Notes: a model not told the origin generated them from the letters alone. Numbered from the stretch's first letter, positions 36,809 to 44,575 are shown. The stretch: 64,000 nucleotides of DNA from Sulfurimonas sp. (GCA_026988315.1 JALSLJ010000056.1:45034-109033), one strand, 5' to 3'. Numbers and translations: made by a program.

Positions 36809-36822
36809 TTGATACAAATCAA
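36809..36822. promoter_or_regulatory. perfect FNR-type box TTGATACAAATCAA
   Basis: This matches TTGAT-N4-ATCAA exactly. Its centre (36815.5) is 41.5 bases before the start predicted from the TATAAT at 36845-36850, the class-II activator position for the DUF2249 operon. It is 11 bases before the regulator ATG on the other strand, where binding would rather repress. This suggests that the adjacent regulator activates the operon and represses itself. Confidence 0.8.
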
Positions 36823-36844
36823 GATAGTATTTGTATTTTTTATT

Positions 36845-36850
36845 TATAAT
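36845..36850 (+). promoter_or_regulatory. -10 box of the DUF2249/12-TM/DUF59 operon
   Basis: TATAAT with a predicted start near 36857, leaving a leader of about 78 bases before the ATG at 36935. The FNR-type box takes the place of a -35 element. Confidence 0.7.
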
Positions 36851-36934
36851 AATGGTTATTGTACCAAAAAAGTACTTTAAAATTAAAACATATACTTAAA
36901 TATATATTTTAACACTAAAAACAAAGGAAAATTT

Positions 36935-37282
36935 ATGAAAAACCTACCTACTAATGCACAACACATCGAAGTGGATGGAGCTACTGTTGATTTTTTTACT
37001 TACGAAGAAAATGGTCTTCATATTTATCAATTTGATACATCTTTGAGTGGTCCGCCACACCCAATGGTGAATGCGATGGCTGGGCTAAAGCTAATTGATA
37101 GTGCTGATAAAAAACTTATTATGATTAACCATAAATCACCTGGTGGCTTATTTGGAAAAATTGGTGATAATTTTGACTATATTATTGAAGATTTAGACGA
37201 TGGAAATGTTAAGGTGGTCTTTAGTTATAAATCTGGCGAGAGTGAAAAAGCTGACCTTTCACAAACTAGCTGTGGTGGCTGA
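36935..37282 (+). CDS. DUF2249-like protein
   Basis: A 115-residue soluble protein. Residues 30-95 (FDTSLSGPPHPMVNAMAGLKLIDSADKKLIMINHKSPGGL...) match the TusA-like DUF2249 fold pattern, and it ends in a TSCGG tail whose Cys could be functional. No enzymatic role is established for DUF2249; the family is common near denitrification and Fe-S genes. It starts an operon with a 12-TM protein (17 bases on) and a DUF59 protein. AAAGGAAA precedes the ATG. Confidence 0.7.
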   Translation: MKNLPTNAQHIEVDGATVDFFTYEENGLHIYQFDTSLSGPPHPMVNAMAGLKLIDSADKKLIMINHKSPGGLFGKIGDNFDYIIEDLDDGNVKVVFSYKSGESEKADLSQTSCGG

Positions 37283-37299
37283 GAGCGACGAGGAGTAAC

Positions 37300-38538
37300 A
37301 TGACTGCTATTTCACAAGACTTTGCACCACCATTCAAACTCATTGCTCCATATTTTATAATTGGAGTAGTTATCTATCTTTTAAGTGCTATTTTTGCCCT
37401 ATTTGTTGATGTTTCAACACTTTATTTTTTAGATGTAGCAGTTCTTGGATGGGTGCATCTTTTCTTACTTGGTTTTGTGATGATGATTATTTTTGGTGCT
37501 ATGGCACAACTTGTTCCTGTTGTTTTAGAAGTTGGACATTTTGGAGTTGAATTTTTTTACATTATCTGGCCACTGTTACTAATTGGAACTATTTTAATGT
37601 GCATAGGCTTTGTTTATGTACCTGCCCTACTTCCATACGGTGGTACTGTTGTACTCATTTCAATGCTGATTTTTGTATTAGACATCTTTTTAACCATAAA
37701 AAAAGTAAAAAAATTCAATTTTGCTATGACTAGTGTTATCATTGCAAATATTTTCTTATTTTTGGGAGTTATTGTCGGTATTATTTTAGCACTAGGGTAC
37801 GCTGGTCAAATAGAGGTAGATATAAACACTCTTCTAAAAGCACATGTATATCTTGTAGTTGGTGGCTATATTATAGTTACAATTATGGGGCTAAGTATGG
37901 TACTATTGCCGATGTTTGGACTCTCCCATCATTTCTCATGCAAGCCAGTTGAGATAGCCTTAGGGACAATGAGCGGTGGAGTTATTCTTGTTGTAATTGC
38001 TTCACTTTTTGATATTGCTATTGTTGCATATCTTGGTTATCTCTTCAGTATAGTCTCGTTGTTTCTTTACTTTTACCAAGGAGCAATTCTCTACGCTACA
38101 AGAGCCCGAAAAGAGCATGATATCTACGCTATCTCTTTGTACTACTCTTTCTCAGCTCTGATTGTTTCACTTATACTAGGTATTGCTTACCTTTTAAATG
38201 GGGCTCAGTCAATTTTACTCAGTAGCGGATGGCTAATGATGACTGGATTTTTTGGATTTTTAATTACAGGGCATCTTTATAAAATAGTTCCATTTCTCAT
38301 CTGGTTCGAGAGGTTTTCCCCTCTCGTTGGAAAAGAAAAAGTACCAATGCTTGCAGATATGGTGCCAAATAAAAGTGCAAAAGCACAATTTTTCTTTAGT
38401 GCCATAGGGATAAGTATAGCAACTACAGGACTCCTGATAAGCTCAAACATACTCTTTAAAGCGGGAATAAGCTCTCTCGTAGTGGGCGCAATTTTTTTGC
38501 TACAAAGTTTAATTTATATGATAAGGTTTAAAAAATGA
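37300..38538 (+). CDS. 12-TM membrane protein resembling haem-copper oxidase subunit I or NnrS
   Basis: A 412-residue protein with about twelve predicted helices. Histidines fall within or next to helices: GWVHLFLLGFVMMIIFGAM (helix 2), LLKAHVYLVVGGYIIVTIMG (helix 6) and TGHLYKIVPFLIWFERF (helix 10). The spacing recalls haem ligands of CcoN/NorB-like proteins and of NnrS, but the HPEVY and HH copper motifs are absent, so it is not a standard oxidase. GAGGAG precedes the ATG. The FNR-type promoter suggests a role in NO or low-oxygen metabolism. Confidence 0.7.
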   Translation: MTAISQDFAPPFKLIAPYFIIGVVIYLLSAIFALFVDVSTLYFLDVAVLGWVHLFLLGFVMMIIFGAMAQLVPVVLEVGHFGVEFFYIIWPLLLIGTILMCIGFVYVPALLPYGGTVVLISMLIFVLDIFLTIKKVKKFNFAMTSVIIANIFLFLGVIVGIILALGYAGQIEVDINTLLKAHVYLVVGGYIIVTIMGLSMVLLPMFGLSHHFSCKPVEIALGTMSGGVILVVIASLFDIAIVAYLGYLFSIVSLFLYFYQGAILYATRARKEHDIYAISLYYSFSALIVSLILGIAYLLNGAQSILLSSGWLMMTGFFGFLITGHLYKIVPFLIWFERFSPLVGKEKVPMLADMVPNKSAKAQFFFSAIGISIATTGLLISSNILFKAGISSLVVGAIFLLQSLIYMIRFKK

Positions 38539-38834
38539 TTACAAAAGAAGAAATTTTCCAAGCTGTTGCAACAGTAATAGATCCCGAAGTTGGATTTAAC
38601 CTAGTTGAGATGGGACTTATTTATGATGCTGAGGCGAATGAAGCTGGTAAGGCCATAGTAACTATGACTTTATCTACTCGCGCTTGTCCTCTGCACCAAA
38701 TGATTGTCCAGTGGGTAAAAGAGGCAGTTGAAAAGATAGATGCGATAGATGAGTGTGAAGTGAACCTAGTCTGGGAACCAGTTTGGAATATCACTATGGC
38801 GGATGATAATGTTCAAAAAGCGTTGGGAGGCTAA
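38535..38834 (+). CDS. DUF59/MIP18 family metal-sulfur cluster assembly protein
   Basis: A 99-residue protein with VATVIDPEVGFNLVEMGLIYD at the N-terminus and MTLSTRACPLHQMIVQWV around a conserved Cys, the usual DUF59 pattern (SufT, PaaD, MIP18). Such proteins help mature or repair Fe-S proteins. It overlaps the 12-TM gene by four bases (ATGA), so the two are made together. Its stop lies inside a strong terminator. Confidence 0.85.
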   Translation: MITKEEIFQAVATVIDPEVGFNLVEMGLIYDAEANEAGKAIVTMTLSTRACPLHQMIVQWVKEAVEKIDAIDECEVNLVWEPVWNITMADDNVQKALGG

Positions 38835-38850
38835 ACTCTCATCGCTTTTT
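38815..38850. terminator. strong bidirectional terminator between convergent genes
   Basis: AAAAAGCG pairs with CGCTTTTT (8 bp), then after a T-T mismatch TGGGAG pairs with CTCTCA, with loop GCTAAA. The T-run falls at the 3' end on both strands. The hairpin includes the stop codons of the DUF59 gene and of the 98-residue membrane protein, so it is partly coding on both sides. Confidence 0.85.
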
Positions 38851-39135
38851 AGGATTATTAACTATATAGCTTTTCTTTATTACAAGTAGCTCATACAAAG
38901 AGATTGTATCGCCAGCTTCTTCTATAAGCTTATCGGTATCCTCAAACTGACCTTGCATCTTTTTAATCTCATCATATCCACTCGGTTTTATCTCGCTCAT
39001 AGCAATATTTATGGAACCTGCCCACATAAGCGCAATCACAATCCATACTATTTTTTTGGCATTAGCATACACACCTACAAAATGAAATGCTATACTTAAT
39101 ACAACTCCAGCAAATATTATAATATTTAGACTCAT
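38839..39135 (-). CDS. small membrane protein of unknown function (98 aa)
   Basis: Not recognised. Two hydrophobic segments (about 3-25 and 28-46) are followed by a charged cytoplasmic or periplasmic tail (MSEIKPSGYDEIKKMQGQFEDTDKLIEEAGDT). The ATG overlaps the previous stop by four bases (ATGA), tying it to the two small genes upstream and to the siroheme decarboxylase gene. Its stop lies in a shared terminator. Confidence 0.75.
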   Translation of the reverse strand: MSLNIIIFAGVVLSIAFHFVGVYANAKKIVWIVIALMWAGSINIAMSEIKPSGYDEIKKMQGQFEDTDKLIEEAGDTISLYELLVIKKSYIVNNPKKR

Positions 39136-39293
39136 TTGCTAATATCCTCCCCCCGTGGTTTCATCTCAATACCCATCTCTTGAACCATACTATTGCCAAA
39201 GCTCATAACACCCATTGTTCCGGCAAGCATCAAGACAACTACAACTGCAAGAAAAACAAGTGCCATTGAATATCTTTTGAGTATATCTATCAT
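39132..39293 (-). CDS. small single-helix membrane protein (53 aa)
   Basis: Not recognised. One strong transmembrane helix (MALVFLAVVVVLMLAGTMGVMSF) is followed by a short polar tail. An in-frame opening starts at 39317 inside the upstream gene, but the ATG at 39293, one base after the upstream stop, reads MIDILKRYS and fits better. Four-base overlap with the next gene shows that it is translated as part of the series. Confidence 0.65.
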   Translation of the reverse strand: MIDILKRYSMALVFLAVVVVLMLAGTMGVMSFGNSMVQEMGIEMKPRGEDISK

Positions 39294-39294
39294 C

Positions 39295-39678
39295 TTATTT
39301 AGGCACGATTCCATCAAATTCTATACATCTTGAGGTGTGAAAATCTCTCTCGTAATCATCATTTTTAAACTTGTTACCATCAATTCTCCAGCCTAACTCT
39401 TTAGAGAGTAACACTGATCTTGAGACTGTTCTACGCATCTTATTTTCACAAATAACAGTCTCACCCTTATTAAATATCTCTTTAACACCCTCCATACGGG
39501 ATGTAGTTATATTGTAGTGTGAAACTATCATAATTATAAAAAAAGCGCTTACACCCAACATCCCTCTTTTAAATGCGACCTTTGGCATAAAATCTCTTGT
39601 TGTAACAATTGCTGTAATCACCAAAAAGAAAATGGCTATAACTATATACGCTATCTCTAATTCTAAAAAAAGTTCCAT
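39295..39678 (-). CDS. membrane protein of unknown function (127 aa)
   Basis: Not recognised. Two transmembrane helices (about 6-25 and 38-55) precede a soluble domain of about 70 residues with two cysteines (VICENK and SRCIEFDG) that could form a disulfide or bind haem or metal. The ATG overlaps the stop of the siroheme decarboxylase gene (TAATG), so it is probably translated together with that enzyme. Confidence 0.75.
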   Translation of the reverse strand: MELFLELEIAYIVIAIFFLVITAIVTTRDFMPKVAFKRGMLGVSAFFIIMIVSHYNITTSRMEGVKEIFNKGETVICENKMRRTVSRSVLLSKELGWRIDGNKFKNDDYERDFHTSRCIEFDGIVPK

Positions 39679-40685
39679 TACACTTCCTCTTTATATTTTG
39701 TTTCCCAAGCCTCTATAGCTGGTGTAAAGTACTCAATACGCACTTTTTTGAACTCTCTTGAGCTGTAAAGTGGCATATGAGATTTCGAGTCAATCTCCTC
39801 TGCCATTTCTGCGATTATGCCGTTTGTTTCCTCTTTTGTTTTACCATGAACCATAGTAAAGAGGTTATAAGGCCAGTTTGGATATTTTGGACGAAGGTAG
39901 CAGTGACTCACAGCACTAAATGCTGCAGCCCTCTCCCCAATAGCTTCACCTTTTTCACCCTCATCAACATCCCATACAACCATTGCATTAGCATTAAAGC
40001 CAGCCTTTCTATGGTTAAGAATAGATGCAAATCTTCTCATTATACCAGCTTCTTGTAACTCTTTTAATATCGCAAAAAATTTATCATAACTAATCTTAAG
40101 TGCTTCTACAATCTTTTTAAAGGGCTCAGAAACTATCTCTATATCATATTGTGCTTTTTTTACTATTTCATTATGCAAAGGTGTCATCTCTATCTCAGTG
40201 TGAACAACTTTTTTTACTTTCTCTTTTTTCTCATCCTTGCCAGTTGTATTTAACTTCACATTAATTTTAAAAAGTTTGAGTGTTGGTAGCATGATATACT
40301 CATCTGCCTCCGTTAATCTTGCAAGGATTGCAACTGTTTTATCTAGTCCCAATTTTGAATCTGGTGCAACTCCTAAAGTAAACCAGATATTAAATTCATG
40401 ATTACGCTCATAGTTATGTGAGATACCGGGATGTGAGTTGATAATCGTAACGGCACTATCTATTTTCTCTTCTGGCATTTTAAATGCGACGAGTGAAGAT
40501 TTGTAACCTAATCTTTTAGTATCAAAAATAGCAGATGTTTGGCGAATAACACCAGCTTTTTTCTCCTCTTGTAAGATTTTCAAAACTTCATCTTCACTTA
40601 TACCCAACTCATCTGCGATAGCTTTAAACGGCTTTGCAACTAATGGAAATTTTTTTTGTATTCTCGATAATATTTCATCTTTCAT
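39678..40685 (-). CDS. fused siroheme decarboxylase (AhbA/AhbB, NirD/L/G/H family)
   Basis: A 335-residue protein made of two Lrp/AsnC-like halves (about 1-150 and 165-335). Each has a winged helix (IADELGISEDEVLKILQEEKKAGVIRQTSAIFD; IVEALKISYDKFFAILKELQEAGIMRRFASILNH) and a RAM-like domain with the conserved HNYER and HCYLR histidine regions. This family decarboxylates siroheme to didecarboxysiroheme, a step to haem d1 (cytochrome cd1 nitrite reductase) or to haem by the alternative route. It is often misannotated as an AsnC regulator. It diverges from the siroheme synthase gene across an FNR-type box. Confidence 0.85.
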   Translation of the reverse strand: MKDEILSRIQKKFPLVAKPFKAIADELGISEDEVLKILQEEKKAGVIRQTSAIFDTKRLGYKSSLVAFKMPEEKIDSAVTIINSHPGISHNYERNHEFNIWFTLGVAPDSKLGLDKTVAILARLTEADEYIMLPTLKLFKINVKLNTTGKDEKKEKVKKVVHTEIEMTPLHNEIVKKAQYDIEIVSEPFKKIVEALKISYDKFFAILKELQEAGIMRRFASILNHRKAGFNANAMVVWDVDEGEKGEAIGERAAAFSAVSHCYLRPKYPNWPYNLFTMVHGKTKEETNGIIAEMAEEIDSKSHMPLYSSREFKKVRIEYFTPAIEAWETKYKEEV

Positions 40686-40715
40686 ATTTATATCTTTTGT
40701 ATTATTTGTTTGAAG

Positions 40716-40721
40716 ATTGTA
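40716..40721 (-). promoter_or_regulatory. -10 box of the siroheme decarboxylase operon
   Basis: The minus strand reads TACAAT, giving a start near 40709. The FNR-type box centre is then at -41.5, as for a class-II activated promoter. Confidence 0.55.
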
Positions 40722-40743
40722 ATCTATTTTAAATAAATATCAC

Positions 40744-40757
40744 TTGACACATATCAA
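40744..40757. promoter_or_regulatory. FNR-type box TTGACACATATCAA between siroheme genes
   Basis: One mismatch from TTGAT-N4-ATCAA. It lies midway between divergent -10 boxes at 40716-40721 (minus) and 40781-40786 (plus), each implying a box centre near -41.5. A single bound dimer could therefore activate both directions. Confidence 0.75.
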
Positions 40758-40780
40758 GTTTTTAATTTTACATAATATGC

Positions 40781-40786
40781 TATGAT
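40781..40786 (+). promoter_or_regulatory. -10 box of the siroheme synthase gene
   Basis: TATGAT with a start near 40792, 19 bases before the ATG at 40811. The FNR-type box centre is about 42 bases upstream of it. Confidence 0.6.
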
Positions 40787-40810
40787 GTCACAAAAACATA
40801 AAAGAGACTT

Positions 40811-41380
40811 ATGAGTTATTTTCCAGCTTTTTTAAAACTTGATAATAAAAAGATACTTATAGTTGGTGGTGGAAATATCGCCTACGAAAAATTAGAGCAT
40901 CTTTTGGACTTTACACAAGATATTTCTGTCATTGCACTTGAATTATCAAATGATATGTCTAAAACGATTAAAGAGAAAAGCTTATGCTTTGAGCAACGCT
41001 GCTATGAAAAGGGCGATATCAAAGAGTATGGAATTGTTATAGTTGCTGTTGATGATATCTCTCTCCAAGCAGAGATATTTCAAGAATCAAAACACTATAA
41101 CTGCCTGTGTAACTCTGTTGACTCAGTTGAGTACTGTGACTTTATCTTTCCATCATATATCAAAAAAGATGATTTAACCATCGCAGTATCAACATCAGGT
41201 GCATCCCCTGCAATGGCAAAGCATCTAAGAATTTATCTGCAGAATCTCATTCCAGATACTATAGGTGAATTTTTACAAGAGATGAAAGCGTTACGCAAGA
41301 GTCTGCCAAAAGGCAAAGAGAGAATGAAAATGCTTGATACTAAAGCAAAAAAATATATACAAAACTGGAGTAACAGATGA
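40811..41380 (+). CDS. precorrin-2 dehydrogenase / sirohydrochlorin ferrochelatase
   Basis: A 189-residue protein equivalent to the N-terminal part of CysG or to yeast Met8. It has a Rossmann motif KKILIVGGGNIAYEKLEHLL, the SVDSVEYCDFIFPSYIKKDDLTIAVSTSGASPAMAKHLR block and a helical tail. It oxidises precorrin-2 with NAD and inserts iron to give siroheme, needed by the nitrite reductase here and as substrate for the divergent decarboxylase. The methyltransferase domain of CysG is absent and must be encoded elsewhere. Confidence 0.92.
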   Translation: MSYFPAFLKLDNKKILIVGGGNIAYEKLEHLLDFTQDISVIALELSNDMSKTIKEKSLCFEQRCYEKGDIKEYGIVIVAVDDISLQAEIFQESKHYNCLCNSVDSVEYCDFIFPSYIKKDDLTIAVSTSGASPAMAKHLRIYLQNLIPDTIGEFLQEMKALRKSLPKGKERMKMLDTKAKKYIQNWSNR

Positions 41381-41778
41381 GCGAAGAAAAAAAAGATATG
41401 AGTTTGGTAAAAAAGGTATTTGTTTTTGCTTTGTTTTCGGCATTTTTAGTGATGGGGATACTCTCTATGCAAAGAGCTATGCCAGCGCATAAAGAGGAAA
41501 GAATATACAAAGCAATAGAGGTCTATATCCCTTACTATTTAGAAAAAAGAATTGGTGGACTAACAATTCTTAGTAAAAAAGATGAAAATTTTAAAGAAAA
41601 ACCTAGTGCTGCAGAGGTTATGCTAAGGCTTGATGAACTTGAAAAAGAGTGGGCGAAAAAACATCTTAGTATTCACAATAATGATCTAATCATTAGACAA
41701 GAGGATAACACTACAGTTAAAATTTTCATACAAACACCACAAGAGAGAGCATTTATAAAGAGCTTTTTTGGAATCTAA
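41377..41778 (+). CDS. membrane-anchored protein of unknown function (133 aa)
   Basis: Not recognised. An N-terminal helix (VFVFALFSAFLVMGILSM) is followed by a 95-residue soluble domain with mixed alpha/beta character (RIYKAIEVYIPYYLEKRIGGLTIL; VKIFIQTPQERAFIKSFFGI). The ATG overlaps the siroheme synthase stop by four bases, so it is translationally coupled and shares the FNR-type promoter. Its stop overlaps that of the convergent MFS gene. Confidence 0.8.
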   Translation: MSEEKKDMSLVKKVFVFALFSAFLVMGILSMQRAMPAHKEERIYKAIEVYIPYYLEKRIGGLTILSKKDENFKEKPSAAEVMLRLDELEKEWAKKHLSIHNNDLIIRQEDNTTVKIFIQTPQERAFIKSFFGI

Positions 41779-42980
41779 TCTTTTAATTTAAAAGAAAAAT
41801 ATAGCGATACAAGTAGCATTGCCATTGCAGTGCTATAAAGTAAAGTGTATGAGAAAAAATGTAAAATCACTCCTCCAATTATAGAAAAAAACAATCCAAA
41901 TGACACTACATTAATATGCAAAGCTACATATACCGCTCTTTTCTCAGGAGGAGCAAGAGCAAGGATTAGATTTCCCGATGCTATACGATTGCCATCAATT
42001 GCTGCACCTACAAGAAAAAATATAAGCATATATTCTACAAGTGATGATGCGTTCAATGCAATTACAATAGCAATAATTTGCAAACTTATAGAGATATTTG
42101 CCGTTATTTTATTCAAGCCCTTTCCGCTGAGTTTCCCCCATAAAAAATTACTAAGCATTGCACCAACCATTTGAGTGGTAATCAAACTACCAATAGCAAC
42201 ACCATCAAGGTCAATTTTTACCTGTGCATCTAAGATAATAAAGGGCAAAGCAATTAAATATCCATAGGCCAAAAGAAAAGTTTTTAACTGAATTTGTAAA
42301 TCTTTGTCACATTTGAGCAGTATCCATGAGTTATGCAAAAAAATTTTAAAAGAGTTTTCTCTTGGAGTCACTTTCTCTTTTATAGGCTCATCTATAGTCC
42401 CAAAGGAGAGGTAGCCAAAACCCATAATAAAAGAACTGATAATAAAAAGATAGCCATAACTATAAGGTGGATCAAAACTGTGTAAAATCAAACCTGCTAA
42501 AGCACCACTTACAAGCCCTCCCGCTCCAGAAAAAAACTGACGATACGCCATAGTTTTTCCACGAAATTTATGGGAAAATATCTTTCCGATAATATCCTTA
42601 AAATAAATCGCTCCAAAACCAGCACTAAATGAAAATATAAAAAGACCAAAACCGATGGAGAAAAGTGTTATATTCGGAGAGCTCTCACCAAATAAAATAA
42701 TAGCCACACCAATAAAGAACCATGCCAAAAATCGAATAACAAATACACGACGGATATAAGGTAACATAAGTTTATAGCTCTGCGCTTGAAATGCAGCAAA
42801 TAGTTGCACCACAACAGCCCCACCTCGAAGCAAGGCAGCAAAAAAACCAACAAGCATAGAGCTTCCACCAAAATAGTTCACTATTAATGGCAAAATCGTT
42901 GCAGGTTCAGCTATAGTGGTCCCGATAGAGAGAAAAAAACCATGTAAAATATTTCTCACATGATTGGAGGTTTTATCCAT
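41775..42980 (-). CDS. major facilitator superfamily transporter
   Basis: A 401-residue polytopic protein with about twelve helices and the loop motif FRGKTMAYRQFFSGAGGLVSGALAG after helix 4. Its substrate cannot be told from sequence. The gene is separate from its neighbours: its own -10 box lies at 43033-43028 and its 3' end overlaps the convergent hypothetical gene by four bases. Confidence 0.85.
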   Translation of the reverse strand: MDKTSNHVRNILHGFFLSIGTTIAEPATILPLIVNYFGGSSMLVGFFAALLRGGAVVVQLFAAFQAQSYKLMLPYIRRVFVIRFLAWFFIGVAIILFGESSPNITLFSIGFGLFIFSFSAGFGAIYFKDIIGKIFSHKFRGKTMAYRQFFSGAGGLVSGALAGLILHSFDPPYSYGYLFIISSFIMGFGYLSFGTIDEPIKEKVTPRENSFKIFLHNSWILLKCDKDLQIQLKTFLLAYGYLIALPFIILDAQVKIDLDGVAIGSLITTQMVGAMLSNFLWGKLSGKGLNKITANISISLQIIAIVIALNASSLVEYMLIFFLVGAAIDGNRIASGNLILALAPPEKRAVYVALHINVVSFGLFFSIIGGVILHFFSYTLLYSTAMAMLLVSLYFSFKLKD

Positions 42981-43027
42981 TTACAATAACTCCTTAGTCA
43001 TAAATCACCTCAGAGAGTTTAAGGAAC

Positions 43028-43033
43028 ATTATA
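43028..43033 (-). promoter_or_regulatory. probable -10 box of the MFS gene
   Basis: TATAAT on the minus strand, start near 43021, about 40 bases before the MFS ATG. Confidence 0.45.
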
Positions 43034-43054
43034 GTGCTAATAGAAGTAAAATTT

Positions 43055-43261
43055 TCACGCATACACTTCGATGATTGCATCTGCTACTTGGATTGTATCT
43101 CCAGCAATAATTTTTGCTCTTTTTCTGAACTCAGTCTCTCCGTTTCTTTTAACATACCCATCACCTATAATTAACTTCGCCTGAGCTCCACTATCAACAA
43201 GATCCATAACTTTTAAAAGTTTATAAAGTTCTATATAATCATCTTTGAGTTCAAATTTCAT
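43055..43261 (-). CDS. small S4-domain RNA-binding protein (YbcJ/YaaA-like)
   Basis: A 68-residue protein consisting of one S4 domain: LYKLLKVMDLVDSGAQAKLIIGDGYVKRNGETEFRKRAKIIAGDTIQV. This is the pattern of YbcJ-like proteins that bind structured RNA. It lies 39 bases after the class V aminotransferase gene on the same strand and may be the last gene of the cysteine operon. Confidence 0.85.
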   Translation of the reverse strand: MKFELKDDYIELYKLLKVMDLVDSGAQAKLIIGDGYVKRNGETEFRKRAKIIAGDTIQVADAIIEVYA

Positions 43262-43300
43262 TCTATTACCTATTTTTAAATTACGGTATGATAACTAAAA

Positions 43301-44575
43301 CTAGCCTTTTATCTCTTTTATTATCTCTTTTAATGCATTTAAAAAGTATTCAACCTCTTCAACAGTATGGGTATAGTGAAAACCTATTCTTATCCAACCT
43401 GGTTTTTGATAAAATGTTTGGTTATCTGTAAACCCTAGTAAATCATGTCCATATGGTCCCGCACAGCTACAGCCAGCTCTTACTTGAATTTTATATTTGT
43501 CTGAAAGTGCTTGAGCCAACTCATATGGGTCTATCCCATCTATATTGAAAGAAAAAATCGGTAGTTTATTTTTACTTGCCAAACAGTAAAGTCTTATCCC
43601 TTCTACTTTTTCACGCTCTTTTTTAAAGTAGCGTTTTAACTCTGTATCTTTGTTTTTTATATACTCAAGCCCTACTTCATTTCTAAGCTCATAAGCTAAG
43701 GATGCTTTGATAAACTGCAAAATTCCTGGAGTACCAGGGTCCTCCTTAGTCTCTAAATCTTCACTAAATATATGTGATGCGCGTGAGACATAAGAAACTG
43801 TACCTCCACCTGCGAATGTTGGAACCTCTTTACAATCACAAAGATTTTTTCTAATCACTAAAAGTCCGCAACTCCCAGGTCCACCTAAAAGTTTATGGGG
43901 AGAGAGAAACATTGCATCATAGTATGCAGAATTAACATTCATATAGGGTGAGGATGCTGCGGCATCTAAACATACTGTTGCATCATACTCTTTCATGATA
44001 GCATGAATCTCTTCTATAGGGTTTACAGTGCCTGTTACATTTGAAGCAACTGCAAAACTACCAAAAATTTCTCTCCCTTTATTCTCTTCTAGGACTCTTT
44101 TTAATGCATCTAAATCAATGGCTTCTTGATCATTTAAAGGTATTCTAATCACATCACACAATGCCTCTCGGAAGCTCACTTCGTTGGAGTGATGCTCAAA
44201 GGGTCCTATAACCACTAAGGGAAGTTTTTGTGAGTTTGAATCTATCTTATATCTTTTTTTTGTAGCAGGAGGGATGTAAAGACCCATAAGTTCTTGAAAT
44301 CTTTTTATAGCTCCTGTTGCCCCTGTGCCACATGGAATGATATAAAAATCATCACCAGTCTCTAAAGTTTTTTTCAAAGATGCTCTAGCACCTTCGTAAT
44401 ACTTAGAGATTATACTCGCGTTATATCCAACTTCAGAATGAGTATTTGCATATGTTTTTAAAATATCTTGTAGTGTATCTTCGATAGGTTGATAAGCAAG
44501 ACCTGAGGCAGTAAAATCTAAATAAAGAATACCATCTTCAAGGATGGTATTCTCTCTTAACTCTTTAATCATCAT
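43301..44575 (-). CDS. class V aminotransferase / cysteine desulfurase-like protein
   Basis: A 424-residue PLP enzyme. The lysine is in DAMFLSPHKLLGGPGSCGLLV, and CGTGATGAIKRFQELMG and VCLDAAASSPY match class V fold type I enzymes. RAGCSCAGPYGHDLLG near the C-terminus resembles the cysteine-containing loop of SufS/CsdA desulfurases. It overlaps cysK by about ten bases; two adjacent ATGs (44575 and 44572) are equally possible starts. With cysK and metY it suggests sulfur release from, or salvage of, cysteine. Confidence 0.82.
   Translation of the reverse strand: MMIKELRENTILEDGILYLDFTASGLAYQPIEDTLQDILKTYANTHSEVGYNASIISKYYEGARASLKKTLETGDDFYIIPCGTGATGAIKRFQELMGLYIPPATKKRYKIDSNSQKLPLVVIGPFEHHSNEVSFREALCDVIRIPLNDQEAIDLDALKRVLEENKGREIFGSFAVASNVTGTVNPIEEIHAIMKEYDATVCLDAAASSPYMNVNSAYYDAMFLSPHKLLGGPGSCGLLVIRKNLCDCKEVPTFAGGGTVSYVSRASHIFSEDLETKEDPGTPGILQFIKASLAYELRNEVGLEYIKNKDTELKRYFKKEREKVEGIRLYCLASKNKLPIFSFNIDGIDPYELAQALSDKYKIQVRAGCSCAGPYGHDLLGFTDNQTFYQKPGWIRIGFHYTHTVEEVEYFLNALKEIIKEIKG

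Noticed and set aside
39678..40685. AsnC/Lrp-type transcription regulator
   Set aside because: Two tandem Lrp-like halves with the conserved histidine regions, next to siroheme synthase, fit siroheme decarboxylase better than a regulator.
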